A stretch of 64,000 bases of DNA, from NCBI GenBank assembly GCA_965229765.1, contig CBDDJT010000002.1, forward strand, positions 1,163,028 through 1,227,027, in the 5' to 3' direction. A model generated the notes under the pieces. The model saw only the letters and a program-made list of their open reading frames with translations. It was not told the DNA's origin and did no database searches. The position numbers were made by a program, and so were the translations under genes. Positions 52,316 through 61,342 of this stretch are shown here, piece after piece (position 1 is the first letter of the stretch; every line of letters begins with the position of its first letter). The stretch comes from ASV31 sp965229765 (GTDB taxonomy: Bacteria; Pseudomonadota; Alphaproteobacteria; Rhodobacterales; Rhodobacteraceae).

Positions 52316-53263
52316 ATGCCGCTCATCAAGATCAATGCAGATGGGGATCGCCCGATCCTCGACGGTCTGGGGCGCCTTGACGACGTGCTGGCCGCACAGA
52401 TGGCCGCGCTTCCCGCCGGGGCGCCGGTCGTGGTGCTGGTGCACGGCTACAAGTTCTCGCCGGCGCGCCCGGAACACAGCCCCCACGCACATATCCTGTC
52501 GCTGAATCCTCGAACCGAGTGCTGGAAGGCGCTCAGCTGGCCACGGCACCTCGGCTTCGGGCGCGGCACGCCGACCGAGGGGCTGTGCATCGCCTTCGGA
52601 TGGGAGGCCCGCGGCACCATCTGGCAGGCCTGGGCACAGGCCGCGGACGCCGGACGCGCGCTTGCCGCGCTGATCGGGCGCATCCGTGCCCAGCGCCGCG
52701 TCGCGGTAGACCTTATCGGCCACAGCCTTGGCGCGCGGGTCGCGCTCACGGCACTGGCCGCGCTGCCCGCCGGAAGCGTCGGGCGCGTGGTGCAGCTTGC
52801 GGCGGCAGAGTTCCAAAGCACGGCCAGAGCCGCGCTTGACACCCCGGCCGGGCGCAGCGCCGAGGTCTTCAACATCACCACGCGGGAAAACGACCTGTTC
52901 GACGGTCTGATGGAATGGGTGATCCGCCCGCCCTGCCCGGGGGACCAGGCGCTTGGTGCAGGCCTGCCCAACGCACCGCGCCAATGGCTCGACGTGCAAC
53001 TTGACCATCCCGGCACGTGTGACGCGCTGGCGGGGTTCGGCTTTGACATCCGGGCCCCCTCGCGCCGGGTCTGCCACTGGTCGGCCTACCTGCGACCGGG
53101 CGTCTTTCCGTTCTATGAAGCGCTCCTGCGGGACCGGCATCGCCTGCCGCTGGCCACGCTGCGCGCCGCCCTGCCGGGCGACAGCGCGCCCCGTTGGTCC
53201 CGGCTGCTGCCCGCGATCGCGCCGCTGCCACAGGTGGCGGCAGGCGGCGGCCTGCGCCCCTGA
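52316..53263 (+). CDS. Alpha/beta hydrolase
   Basis: A 315-residue alpha/beta hydrolase. After a short N-terminal part comes GAPVVVLVHGYKFSPARPEH (HG oxyanion motif) and the nucleophile elbow in VDLIGHSLGARVALTALAAL (GHSLG). The region VQLAAAEFQSTARAALDTPA and VFNITTRENDLFDGLMEWVI may carry the acid, and the late CHWSAYLRP-type segment could carry the His. No signal peptide is seen. It resembles the DUF900-like group of uncertain substrate. It is divergent from metZ and convergent with the beta-lactamase-family gene, so neighbours give no hint. Confidence 0.82.
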   Translation: MPLIKINADGDRPILDGLGRLDDVLAAQMAALPAGAPVVVLVHGYKFSPARPEHSPHAHILSLNPRTECWKALSWPRHLGFGRGTPTEGLCIAFGWEARGTIWQAWAQAADAGRALAALIGRIRAQRRVAVDLIGHSLGARVALTALAALPAGSVGRVVQLAAAEFQSTARAALDTPAGRSAEVFNITTRENDLFDGLMEWVIRPPCPGDQALGAGLPNAPRQWLDVQLDHPGTCDALAGFGFDIRAPSRRVCHWSAYLRPGVFPFYEALLRDRHRLPLATLRAALPGDSAPRWSRLLPAIAPLPQVAAGGGLRP

Positions 53264-53266
53264 GCG

Positions 53267-54373
53267 TCAGTCGAAGGCACGCTGGGCAGCCGCCTCAAAA
53301 GCAGGGGCGAACCGTTTCATGTCACCGCTGTTGGCCACCAGAAACAGCCCGCGCCCCGCGCCGGGCCAGATCGTCGCCTCGGCATACCAAAGCATGTTCG
53401 ACCCGTTATGCCACAGCCGTCCGTCCGGCCTGACCACCCAGCCCGGCGCATAGTCGCTCCCGGCCGGGGGCGTGTGCAGCCGCGCCCAGCCCTCGGGCGA
53501 CAGCAGCGCGGGGTCGCGGTCCAGATGTGCGCGCAGCCAAAGGCCCATGTCGCCAAGGGACAGGTGAACCGTCCCGGCAGGGCCCAGCGCCGGGATATTG
53601 TCGGCGCGGGGCCCCGGCTCTGCCAGGCGCGGGCCCCAAAGCCAGGTGCGATGACCAAGCGGCTGGTTCAGCGCACCCGCCCGGCCCGGCGCGCCGAACC
53701 CGGCATCCGTCATTCCCAGCGGGCCGAACACCTCTTGCGCCAGCAACCTTTCCCAGCTTGCCCCCGCCGCCGCCTCCAGCATGGCGCCGGCCACGACGTA
53801 GCCGGCGTTCGAATAAAGATAGTCGCCCCGCGCCCCGGCGGGCGCACGGCCCAACACCCGCGCGGCATAGGCGCGCCGGTCCGCCATGACATCGCGAGCG
53901 GCCCTGTCCCCCGCCAGCCGCCGCGTCGACAACAGGCCAAGGTTGGGCACCATCCCGGACCGATGGGTCAGAAGCTCTGTCAGCGTGACATCACCAAGGT
54001 CGGCATGGATCGGCGGTGACACGTCGCCCAGCACCTGCCCCGGCCCGTCGTCCCAGCCGATCCGACCCGCCTCGACAAGGCGCGCCGCCAGAAAGGCCGT
54101 CATCGCCTTGCCCAGCGATCCCACGTGCCAAAGGTCGTCCGGGGCCACCGCCACGTCCGCTCCGTCCCGGCGCAGTCCCGCGGCTCCGGTCCATGTCGTT
54201 CCATCCTCGACGATGGCAACCCCCACCGCCGGGCCGCCCGTCTGGGACCATAGCGTTTCGGCAAGGGCCTGCGCGCGCCCTTCCACCCTGACGGCCCCGG
54301 CCCCTCCGGTCCCGGAGACAGCAGCCGCCAGCAGGACAGGGGCGGCACGTGCAAGAGAGTTCAGGATCGCCAT
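53267..54373 (-). CDS. Beta-lactamase / penicillin-binding-protein family serine hydrolase
   Basis: A 368-residue exported serine hydrolase (COG1680 type). Signal peptide: ILNSLARAAPVLLAAAVSGT. The catalytic SxxK is in WHVGSLGKAMTAFLAARLVE (SLGK), the Tyr motif is YLYSNAGYVVAGAMLEAAAG (YSN), and the third motif is LWHNGSNMLWYAEATIWPG (HNG). TELLTHRSGMVPNLGL and GMTDAGFG are family segments. Such enzymes include esterases, D-aminopeptidases and carboxypeptidases; few are true beta-lactamases. ATG 54373 gives the signal peptide directly. It probably acts in the periplasm; substrate unknown. Confidence 0.9.
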   Translation of the reverse strand: MAILNSLARAAPVLLAAAVSGTGGAGAVRVEGRAQALAETLWSQTGGPAVGVAIVEDGTTWTGAAGLRRDGADVAVAPDDLWHVGSLGKAMTAFLAARLVEAGRIGWDDGPGQVLGDVSPPIHADLGDVTLTELLTHRSGMVPNLGLLSTRRLAGDRAARDVMADRRAYAARVLGRAPAGARGDYLYSNAGYVVAGAMLEAAAGASWERLLAQEVFGPLGMTDAGFGAPGRAGALNQPLGHRTWLWGPRLAEPGPRADNIPALGPAGTVHLSLGDMGLWLRAHLDRDPALLSPEGWARLHTPPAGSDYAPGWVVRPDGRLWHNGSNMLWYAEATIWPGAGRGLFLVANSGDMKRFAPAFEAAAQRAFD

Positions 54374-54466
54374 ACAACCAAAAGTATGCGTGCGGCGGCA
54401 CCTGCTCAAGCCGCCCCTTGTCCTTTCGCCGGATTGACGCAACTCTCATGGGAAAGGGAGACATCC

Positions 54467-55183
54467 ATGACCGACCCGATCGACCTGTACTACTGGCCCA
54501 CGCCCAACGGATGGAAGATCACCATAGCGCTGGAAGAGATGGGCCTGCCCTATACGCTCCACCTGGTGAACATCGGCAAGGGCGACCAGTTCGACCCCGA
54601 TTTCCTGAAGATCGCGCCGAACAACCGGATGCCCGCCATTGTCGACCCCGACGGCCCCGAGGGCGCGCCGGTCTCGATTTTCGAATCAGGCGCCATCCTG
54701 CAATATCTCGCGCGCAAGACGGGCCAGTTCTGCGGCCCGACCGAGCGTGACCGCATCGCGGTGGACCAGTGGCTGATGTGGCAGATGGGCGGTGTCGGCC
54801 CGATGGCGGGGCAGGCGCACCACTTCCTGAAATACGCTCCCACGATGGAACCGCCCAATGTGCTGCCCTACGCACAGGATCGCTATCGCAACGAGACCGG
54901 GCGGCTCTACCGCGTGCTGGATACCCAGCTGAAGGACAACGAGTTCGTTGCCGGCGACTTCTTTTCCATCGCCGACATGGCGATCTGGCCCTGGGCCTGC
55001 CTGTGGGAAGGCCAGCAGCAGACGCTGGATGACAAACCCAACATGGCGCGCTGGCTGGATACCGTGGGCGCACGGCCCGGCGTGCAGAAAGGCTTCAACG
55101 TGGCGTCGGACCTGCGCGCCCGCAAGCGCGACAAGGACGAGGAAGCAGAGGCGCAGAAGATCCTCTTCGGCCAGAAGGGCTGA
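54467..55183 (+). CDS. Glutathione S-transferase, YghU/Ure2p-like
   Basis: A 238-residue cytoplasmic GST. The N-terminal thioredoxin-like domain (about 1-85) begins DPIDLYYWPTPNGWKITIAL, with the glutathione-binding NNRMPAIVDPDGPEGAPVSI and FESGAILQYLARKTG segments. The helical C-terminal domain has VDQWLMWQMGGVGPMAGQAH and FVAGDFFSIADMAIWPWACL. The order NGWKITI and the GPMAGQ stretch fit the nu-class YfcG/YghU group, which show disulfide-bond reductase and peroxidase activity. The start has GGGAAAGGGAG upstream. Confidence 0.93.
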   Translation: MTDPIDLYYWPTPNGWKITIALEEMGLPYTLHLVNIGKGDQFDPDFLKIAPNNRMPAIVDPDGPEGAPVSIFESGAILQYLARKTGQFCGPTERDRIAVDQWLMWQMGGVGPMAGQAHHFLKYAPTMEPPNVLPYAQDRYRNETGRLYRVLDTQLKDNEFVAGDFFSIADMAIWPWACLWEGQQQTLDDKPNMARWLDTVGARPGVQKGFNVASDLRARKRDKDEEAEAQKILFGQKG

Positions 55184-55315
55184 CGCCGGGGCCTGCGGGC
55201 GGGCATTCGTCGCAACGGCCCGACCTGACCGGGGGCGACGCCTTGCGTGCGGGACGGGGCGGCCCGTGAAGTCCGACAGGTCAGTGCGCCTTGGCCGCGG
55301 ACCGGGCTGGCCCGC

Positions 55316-56050
55316 TCAGGCCAGAAGACCATCGTTCACAAGCGACCTGCGGAAATGCGCCTTTGGCAGCAGACGGAAACGGGTTTCAAGCGCGTCGGCG
55401 GACAGGATCCGGTCACACCTGAACGTCCGGGGGGCCTGTCTGAACTGATCCTGCGCGACGACATACCAGACCGGATACTTCAGCAAGAGATAGTGCGGTT
55501 CGATGACGCGCTGCGATGTCTCTCCATCCTCTCTTCGGTAGCGGACCTGCAACGTTTCCAGATCGACGAACGCCCTGTGCAGGGACCTGACAACACGCGG
55601 CGCGGGAAACATGACGCTCGCCTGAACGGGGGTGGACGCGGTGACTCCAACAAGAATGCGTGACTTCAGGCGGTCAATGCCATCGCGTTTCGCAGGCGAG
55701 AAAGAGGCCACCAGCTGCCGCCTGACCGAGCCGAGGTTCGCAAGGAAGAGGGGGGAGTTCATTTGCTCGGCGACCGCGATGCTGATAAGAAGATCGACCG
55801 CCTCGGCATAGGACAGGTTCAGCCGACCCACCCCCCAGTTCCGATCGAGCCGCACCCCGCCGCCGCGCCCGCGGTCAGCGTCGATCTGCATACCCTGTTC
55901 CCGCATGAGGGACAGGTCCCGCGCGATTGTCCGGGTGCTGACGCCATGGCGTCGGGCAAGGTCGCCGATCGTGCAGAGCTCTTCCTGCTTGAGCTGGACG
56001 GCCAGCATTTCGATCCGGCGCAGCCTGTCCTGGGCATTCGTGCGCGTCAT
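55316..56050 (-). CDS. WYL-domain transcriptional regulator (YafY type)
   Basis: A 244-residue regulator. The DeoR-like helix-turn-helix is at about 8-65 (LRRIEMLAVQLKQEELCTIG, DLARRHGVSTRTIARDLSLM), followed by the GGGVRLDRNWGVGRLNLSYA linker. The WYL domain (about 140-244) has VRYRREDGETSQRVIEPHYL, LLKYPVWYVVAQDQFRQAPR and TFRCDRILSADALETRFRLL. It is divergent from the VOC-family gene, with a palindrome between them, so it probably controls that gene. WYL domains sense small ligands or nucleic acid; the ligand is unknown. Confidence 0.92.
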   Translation of the reverse strand: MTRTNAQDRLRRIEMLAVQLKQEELCTIGDLARRHGVSTRTIARDLSLMREQGMQIDADRGRGGGVRLDRNWGVGRLNLSYAEAVDLLISIAVAEQMNSPLFLANLGSVRRQLVASFSPAKRDGIDRLKSRILVGVTASTPVQASVMFPAPRVVRSLHRAFVDLETLQVRYRREDGETSQRVIEPHYLLLKYPVWYVVAQDQFRQAPRTFRCDRILSADALETRFRLLPKAHFRRSLVNDGLLA

Positions 56051-56059
56051 GAATCAAAC

Positions 56060-56076
56060 ATGACGTAAAATGTCAT
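56060..56076. promoter_or_regulatory. Inverted repeat between WYL regulator and VOC genes
   Basis: ATGAC-GTAAAAT-GTCAT forms a 5-bp inverted repeat with a 7-bp spacer in an A/T-rich stretch, 10 bp before the regulator start and 116 bp before the VOC gene. It may be the operator of the WYL protein. Confidence 0.5.
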
Positions 56077-56191
56077 ATTTATCCATAGTGCTGCGATCAG
56101 GCCGCAGGCGGGCACGTCCGTCTGTCGGCGCTGGAAGGCCGGTGCCCTTGCAAGGGCACGCCTCAACACTGGTCGACAGGGAGACCCGCAC

Positions 56192-56548
56192 ATGAAAATG
56201 GATTACTTCGTCGTCGGAACCAACGACATGGCCGCCGCAGTGGCGTTCTACGACGCGCTGTTCGAGGGCACGGGCCTGACCTGCGTCAGGCCATCGGAAC
56301 GGATGACATATTGGCTGGGCGATGGCTTTGCGTTCGCGGCGGCGCTCCCCTTCAACGAAGAGCCGGCCACAAACGGCAACGGCACCATGATCGGCTTCAA
56401 TCTGGGCTCGGAGGAAAAGGTCAGACGGTACCATGAACGGGCGCTGGCGCTCGGTGGGACGTGCGAGGGCGCACCGGCTCGGCGCGGCCCGCGTTTCTCG
56501 GCCTATGCAAGGGATCTGGACGGAAACAAGATATGCATTTCCGCCTAG
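56192..56548 (+). CDS. VOC-family (glyoxalase/bleomycin-resistance) protein
   Basis: A 118-residue protein of the vicinal-oxygen-chelate fold with two beta-alpha-beta-beta-beta modules: MDYFVVGTNDMAAAVAFYDA and MIGFNLGSEEKVRRYHERAL, ending FSAYARDLDGNKICISA. The DGNKI end is typical of small glyoxalase-like proteins. The usual first metal His is not visible (FVVGTND), so classical glyoxalase activity is uncertain. AGGGAG precedes the start. It is likely controlled by the divergent WYL regulator. Confidence 0.88.
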   Translation: MKMDYFVVGTNDMAAAVAFYDALFEGTGLTCVRPSERMTYWLGDGFAFAAALPFNEEPATNGNGTMIGFNLGSEEKVRRYHERALALGGTCEGAPARRGPRFSAYARDLDGNKICISA

Positions 56549-56696
56549 GATAGACGCCTGCTGCGCCGCCCACAGCCGGGCGCGGTTGTCGGCGCCTGAT
56601 GCGCAGGCGTCCTCCGGCATCCACCCGGCGGAAAGCTGCATCGGCAAGGCCAGCCCGGGCCCGCGCTGGCCCGTGACCAGACGCCGCGCCGCTGCC

Positions 56697-57938
56697 CTAG
56701 GCCCCGGCCCCCGCCGCGCGTTGGGCGATGCGCAGGCACAGCCGGGTGGCGGCGTCCATGTCCTGCACGGACACCCATTCCAGCGGCCCGTGAACGTTCT
56801 GCATACCCGTGAACAGGTTCGGACAGGGCACCCCCAACTCGGTCAGCCGCGACCCGTCCGTGCCGCCCCGGATCGGCACCGACAGTTCCGGGATGCCCAG
56901 ATCGGCCAGCGCAGCGCGGGCAAGCTCTACCGGCGTCATGTCGTCCTCCAGCCAGTAGCGCATGTTGCGGTACTGCGCGGTGATCTCGCAGTCGATCCGC
57001 GCGCGCGGCTCGGTCGCGGCGATCGCCTTGCACACCTGCCGCACAAGCGCGCCCTTTGCCTCCAGCCCGTCACGCTCGAAATCGCGCAGGATCAGGCGGA
57101 CGACCATCTTCGCCGCGTCGCCCTGCATGTCGAGGACATGAATGAACCCCTGCCGCCCGTCCGTCGTCTCGGGCGTCATCGTGGCCTGCGGCAGCGTCCC
57201 GACGATGCGCGACGCAAGGTGAATGGCGTTCACCAGCCGGTCCTTGGCCAGCCCCGGATGGATCGACACCCCCGTCACCGTGACCACCGCGAAATCGGCC
57301 GAAAACGTCTCATGGACGATCTCGCCCTTGTCCTCGCCGTCGAAGGTATAGGCGAAATCGACGCCCAGATCGGAGGGCAGGCGCGCGTCCACGCCACGCC
57401 CGATTTCCTCGTCGGGGGTAAAGGCCACGCGGATCGTCGGGCGCGGCGCCTCGGGCGTCGCCAGCATCCGCCGCGCCGCCGTCATCACGATGGCCACCCC
57501 CGCCTTGTCGTCCGCGCCCAAGAGCGTCGTGCCCGAAGCGGTAACGATATCGTCGCCCACCTTCTCGGCCAGATAGGGGAAATCCTCTGGCGTCAGCACC
57601 AGATCGGGATCGTCGGGAAAGGTGATCGCGCCGCCGTTGTAGCCCTCTATCACGCGGGGGCGCACGCCGGTGGCGTTGAACTGGGGCGCGGTGTCCACAT
57701 GGGCGAGAAAGCCCACCACCGGCCCCGTCGCGGTGCCGGGAATGGTGGCGATCACGGTGCCATAGTCGGTCTTGGTGACATCGGCCGCCCCCATCTCGGC
57801 CAGTTCGGCGACCAGCAGGTCCAGCATGGCGTGCTGGCAGGGGGTCGAGGGCACGGCGGCGCTGTCCATGTCGGACTGGCTGTCGATGGCGCAATAGCGC
57901 AGCATCCGGTCCTTCAGCTCGGCAACGAACTCGGTCAT
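56697..57938 (-). CDS. pepT: Peptidase T (tripeptidase, M20)
   Basis: A 413-residue M20B zinc aminotripeptidase. Metal ligands: VVGFLAHVDTAPQFNATGVR (HVD), TTLLGADDKAGVAIVMTAAR (bridging Asp), VAFTPDEEIGRGVDARL (Glu pair), YTFDGEDKGEIVHETF, and the last His in MQNVHGPLEWVSVQDM. IRGGTDGSRLTELGVPCPNL is the substrate-binding segment. It frees the N-terminal residue of tripeptides in the cytoplasm. ATG 57938 is preceded by AGGAG with 6-nt spacing; ATG 57944 two codons upstream would overlap that site. Confidence 0.96.
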   Translation of the reverse strand: MTEFVAELKDRMLRYCAIDSQSDMDSAAVPSTPCQHAMLDLLVAELAEMGAADVTKTDYGTVIATIPGTATGPVVGFLAHVDTAPQFNATGVRPRVIEGYNGGAITFPDDPDLVLTPEDFPYLAEKVGDDIVTASGTTLLGADDKAGVAIVMTAARRMLATPEAPRPTIRVAFTPDEEIGRGVDARLPSDLGVDFAYTFDGEDKGEIVHETFSADFAVVTVTGVSIHPGLAKDRLVNAIHLASRIVGTLPQATMTPETTDGRQGFIHVLDMQGDAAKMVVRLILRDFERDGLEAKGALVRQVCKAIAATEPRARIDCEITAQYRNMRYWLEDDMTPVELARAALADLGIPELSVPIRGGTDGSRLTELGVPCPNLFTGMQNVHGPLEWVSVQDMDAATRLCLRIAQRAAGAGA

Positions 57939-58004
57939 GCCCATCTCCTGTGGATCACGGCGCAACGGCACCGCCCGCGCCCCGATACCAAGCCGCCGCC
58001 CCGT

Positions 58005-58565
58005 CTACCAGAGCGACGGGTCGTTCAGCGCCTCGGCGCAGGTGCAGGGTCCCGGCAGCGGCGCGATCGCGCCCCCGTCCAGCGCCTGCCCGATCCAGCC
58101 CCCGGGCATGTTCAGCGGCAAGGGCGGCGGCACCACACCCACCGTCACGGGCGCAAAGCCAACCCTGCCGTAGAACGCCGGATCGCCATAGGTCATCGCG
58201 ATGTCCACGCCATCCGCGCGCAAGGCCGCCAGCGCATGGCGCAACAGCGCCTGACCCACGCCCCGCCCCTGCCGGTCGGTCGCCACCGCCATCGGCGACA
58301 GGATGAAGACCACGCGCGGATCGGTGCCAAAGCGAAGGCGCGTGAACACCGCCGCCCCCGCCAGCGCGCCCGCCTCTTCGGCCAGGTAAACCCGGATGTC
58401 CGCCAGCGGTGTCCCGGCCAGCAACCGGCGCACGAAACCGCCGATCACCTCGCCCTCGTCCGGCCCTTCGGACGCGGCGAAGGTGGCCGCGAACAGCGCC
58501 TCGATCTCGTCCGCACGCCCCGCGACGCCCTCGCCGAAGCGCAGCGCCCCGTGCGCGTCAGCCAT
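58005..58565 (-). CDS. GNAT-family N-acetyltransferase
   Basis: A 186-residue GNAT protein. The acetyl-CoA motif is VFILSPMAVATDRQGRGVGQ followed by ALLRHALAALRADGVDIAMT (the Q/RxxGxG/A loop is RQGRGVG). YGDPAFYGRVGFAPVTVGVV and PLPLNMPGGWIGQAL are typical of the YhbS-like group. Acceptor unknown. The start overlaps the yciB stop by 8 bases with GGAAG upstream, so it is translated after yciB. Confidence 0.92.
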   Translation of the reverse strand: MADAHGALRFGEGVAGRADEIEALFAATFAASEGPDEGEVIGGFVRRLLAGTPLADIRVYLAEEAGALAGAAVFTRLRFGTDPRVVFILSPMAVATDRQGRGVGQALLRHALAALRADGVDIAMTYGDPAFYGRVGFAPVTVGVVPPPLPLNMPGGWIGQALDGGAIAPLPGPCTCAEALNDPSLW

Positions 58566-59160
58566 CCCCGTCTTCCTTGCCATAGGCCTGGAACAGCCCC
58601 GATTGCAGCATGAAGAACCCGAACAGGATCGCCGGGAACCCGAAGGTCTCGATCTTGACCCAGGCGTCGGTGGACATGGTGCGCCAGACGACCTCGTTGG
58701 CCACCGCCAGCCCGGCGAAACAGGCCGTCAGCCGCCGGGTCAGGATCATCCAGCCCGCATCATGCATCGGCAGAAGCTCTCCCATCACCCAGGCCAGGTA
58801 CGAGCGTCCCTGCAACAGCCCGATCCCCAGAAGCCCCGCGAACACCCCATAGACCAGCGTCGTCTTCATCTTGAAGAAGCGCTCGTCGTTGAACCAAAGT
58901 GTCAGGCCGCCGAAGATGATGACCAGCACGGCGGTGAACACCTGCATCCGGCTGATCTTGCCCGACAACCACCACAGCACCGCGATCGACACCAGCAGGA
59001 TCGGCACGAAGCCCGCCGCCGCGATGATGAAGCCGTCGTAATCGGTGCCGCCGATGGTGAAGGTATCGTCACGGACATACAGGTAGACCACGAAGAACAG
59101 GATCGGCGGCCCAAGCTCCAGCACCTGTTTCACGACGGGGTTCACGGTTTTCTCGGTCAT
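58558..59160 (-). CDS. yciB: YciB (IspZ/septation protein A) family membrane protein
   Basis: A 200-residue inner-membrane protein with five to six helices and family signatures VKQVLELGPPILFFVVYLYV, MQVFTAVLVIIFGGLTLWFN, DERFFKMKTTLVYGVFAGLL and TRRLTACFAGLAVANEVVWR. YciB proteins affect cell-envelope integrity and septation and are linked to FtsZ-dependent division in some bacteria. It lies between the EamA transporter gene (8 bp upstream) and the GNAT gene, all minus, in an operon starting near ftsY. Confidence 0.95.
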   Translation of the reverse strand: MTEKTVNPVVKQVLELGPPILFFVVYLYVRDDTFTIGGTDYDGFIIAAAGFVPILLVSIAVLWWLSGKISRMQVFTAVLVIIFGGLTLWFNDERFFKMKTTLVYGVFAGLLGIGLLQGRSYLAWVMGELLPMHDAGWMILTRRLTACFAGLAVANEVVWRTMSTDAWVKIETFGFPAILFGFFMLQSGLFQAYGKEDGDG

Positions 59161-59168
59161 GCGCGCCT

Positions 59169-60074
59169 CTATCCTCCGGCCTCAACTATCACAGCGCCCG
59201 CCGCGATCAACGCCATCAGCGCCATTCGCCGCGGTCCGACGGTTTCCTTCAGCACCAGCCAGCCGATCAGCGCGGCGAAAACGGTGCTCGTCTCGCGCAG
59301 CACGGCGGCCTCGCCCACCTTGTCCAGCCGCGTGGCCAGCACCACCGACCCGAACGACCCGAAGCCGGTGATCGCCCCGAAAGTGCCCATCCGCAAGAGC
59401 CGCCCCATCGGAAGCCGGTCGGGATCGCGCCGCCAGTGCAGGTAGCCGATCAGCGGAAAGTCGAGGCTTGTCAGAAAGAAGAACCACGCCAGAAAGGTAA
59501 ATGGGTCGGGCGTCATCCGGATGCCCAGCGCGTCCCACGTCGTGTAGATCGCCACCAGAAGCCCCGTGGCCACCGCCAGCCACAGCGCGGGCACCAGCGT
59601 CTCGCGCCCCGCCTCGATCCGGGCAAGGTTGTAGCCCGCAAGCCCGAAGATACCCGCCAGCAGCACGGCGACCCCCAGCCACTGGATAAGCGTGAAGGTC
59701 TCGCCAAAGATCAGCCACGCGCCGATCACCGCGAACAGCGGCCCGGTCCCCCGGACGACCGGGTAGACCACCGTATAGGCCCCGCGGCTGTAGGCCAGCG
59801 CCATGCCCAGCTTGTACAGGAAATGGATCACCATCGCGCCGGCCAGCACGCCCCATTCCCAGCCCTGCGGCCACGGCACCAGCCAAAGCGCCACCGGCGC
59901 CGCCATCGCAAGGATCATCACGTCGATCGCGCCGCGCGCCTGCCAGGGCGGGATGCGCCCCTTCTGAAGCGCGCCGAACACGGCATGAAGCAGGGCCGAG
60001 CACAGCGCAAGGACCGTCGCCGCGCGCTCGCCCGCCGCCGTGCCCTCGATCGCCAGAACCCAGTCCGTCAGCAC
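59169..60074 (-). CDS. EamA-family (DMT superfamily) transporter
   Basis: A 301-residue membrane protein with ten predicted helices in two EamA repeats. It has AVFGALQKGRIPPWQARGAI, LYKLGMALAYSRGAYTVVYP, VVRGTGPLFAVIGAWLIFGE and ETSTVFAALIGWLVLKETVG, the last two each closing a repeat in the usual GExxT/KExxT style. Substrate unknown. It lies between ftsY (19 bp upstream) and yciB (8 bp downstream) on the same strand, so it is part of one transcript. Confidence 0.9.
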   Translation of the reverse strand: MLTDWVLAIEGTAAGERAATVLALCSALLHAVFGALQKGRIPPWQARGAIDVMILAMAAPVALWLVPWPQGWEWGVLAGAMVIHFLYKLGMALAYSRGAYTVVYPVVRGTGPLFAVIGAWLIFGETFTLIQWLGVAVLLAGIFGLAGYNLARIEAGRETLVPALWLAVATGLLVAIYTTWDALGIRMTPDPFTFLAWFFFLTSLDFPLIGYLHWRRDPDRLPMGRLLRMGTFGAITGFGSFGSVVLATRLDKVGEAAVLRETSTVFAALIGWLVLKETVGPRRMALMALIAAGAVIVEAGG

Positions 60075-60093
60075 GGACGCGCCGGGCCCTTGG

Positions 60094-61218
60094 TCATCCC
60101 GCGCCCGTCAGCGCGCGGGCGAACTCCTCGGGGTCGAAGGGCGCAAGGTCGTCGATCTGCTCGCCCACGCCGATGGCGTGGATCGGCAACCCGAACCTGT
60201 CGGCCAGCGCCACCAGCACCCCGCCCCGCGCCGTCCCGTCGAGCTTTGTCATGATCAGCCCCGACACGTCGGCCATCTTCTGGAAGGTGTCGACCTGGCT
60301 CAGCGCGTTCTGCCCCGTGGTGGCGTCCAGCACCAGAAGCGTGTTGTGCGGCGCCTCGGGGTCCTTCTTGCGGATCACCCGCACGATCTTGGCCAGCTCT
60401 TCCATCAGGTCGGCGCGGTTCTGCAACCGCCCCGCGGTGTCGATCAGCAGAAGGTCCGCGCCCTCGGCCTCGGCCCGCGTCATCGCGTCGAAGGCAAGGC
60501 TGGCGGGGTCGGACCCTTCGGGCGCGGTCATCACCGGCACGCCCGCGCGGTCGCCCCAGACCTGCAACTGTTCCACCGCCGCGGCGCGGAACGTGTCGCC
60601 CGCCGCGATCACCACCGTCTTGCCCGCGGCGCGGAACTGGCTGGCGAGCTTGCCGATGGTCGTGGTCTTGCCCGAGCCGTTCACGCCCACCACCAGCACC
60701 ACCTGCGGACGCTTGGCATAGATCGGCATGGGGCGGGCCACCGGCTCCATGATACGGGTGATCTCGGCGGCCAGCAGCCCCTTGATCTCGTCCACCGAAA
60801 GCCGCCGGCCCATCCGCCCCTCGGCCATGTTCGACGCCACCCGCAGCGCGGTGTCCACGCCCATGTCCGACTGGATCAGCAATTCCTCGAGGCTTTCCAG
60901 CATCTCGTCGTCCAGCACCCGGCGGGTCACAGGCCCGCCACGGCCCAAAACCCGCCCGATCAGGCCGGGGGCCTGCGCCGCCGGGGCGTCGGGCACAGGC
61001 TCTGGCGACGGCGACGGCGACGGCGCCGCCGGTCCGGGCGCGGGCGCTGGGGCCGGTGTCTCTGCCGCCGGGGCCGGTGCCTCGGGTTCCCGCGCGGGCA
61101 CTGGCGCCTCGGCCGCGGTGTCCACCTCGCCACCCTCTTCCACGATGGCCTCCAGCCCCTCGTCGAGCTTCGACGAGGACTTGAACAACCTGTCCTTGAG
61201 CTTTCCGAAAAACGACAT
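60094..61218 (-). CDS. ftsY: Signal recognition particle receptor FtsY
   Basis: A 374-residue SRP receptor GTPase. A short basic start (MSFFGKLKDRLFKSSSKLDE) leads into an acidic and Pro/Ala-rich linker (about 30-85). The N domain is at about 90-170 (LDDEMLESLEELLIQSDMGV). The G domain has the P-loop VVGVNGSGKTTTIGKLASQF, the insertion-box AGDTFRAAAVEQLQVWGDRA, LLLIDTAGRLQNRADLMEEL and MTKLDGTARGGVLVALADRF. It guides ribosome-SRP complexes to the Sec translocon at the inner membrane. Good ribosome site (CGGAGG). First of a run of four minus-strand genes. Confidence 0.98.
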   Translation of the reverse strand: MSFFGKLKDRLFKSSSKLDEGLEAIVEEGGEVDTAAEAPVPAREPEAPAPAAETPAPAPAPGPAAPSPSPSPEPVPDAPAAQAPGLIGRVLGRGGPVTRRVLDDEMLESLEELLIQSDMGVDTALRVASNMAEGRMGRRLSVDEIKGLLAAEITRIMEPVARPMPIYAKRPQVVLVVGVNGSGKTTTIGKLASQFRAAGKTVVIAAGDTFRAAAVEQLQVWGDRAGVPVMTAPEGSDPASLAFDAMTRAEAEGADLLLIDTAGRLQNRADLMEELAKIVRVIRKKDPEAPHNTLLVLDATTGQNALSQVDTFQKMADVSGLIMTKLDGTARGGVLVALADRFGLPIHAIGVGEQIDDLAPFDPEEFARALTGAG

Positions 61219-61342
61219 GCGGCCTCCGTCCTGTCCCCTGTCACCTAGCCGCTTGTCCGGCGGTTTGAAAGACCCGGGCGTTGCCGGGGAATTGCCCGGC
61301 GCGTGCCATGAATTCGCCGGCTGCACCGGCCAGCCTGCATCC

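Noticed and set aside
53267..54373. Beta-lactamase as an antibiotic-resistance gene
   Set aside because: SxxK, YSN and HNG motifs are shared by many esterases and peptidases of this family; nothing points to drug hydrolysis.
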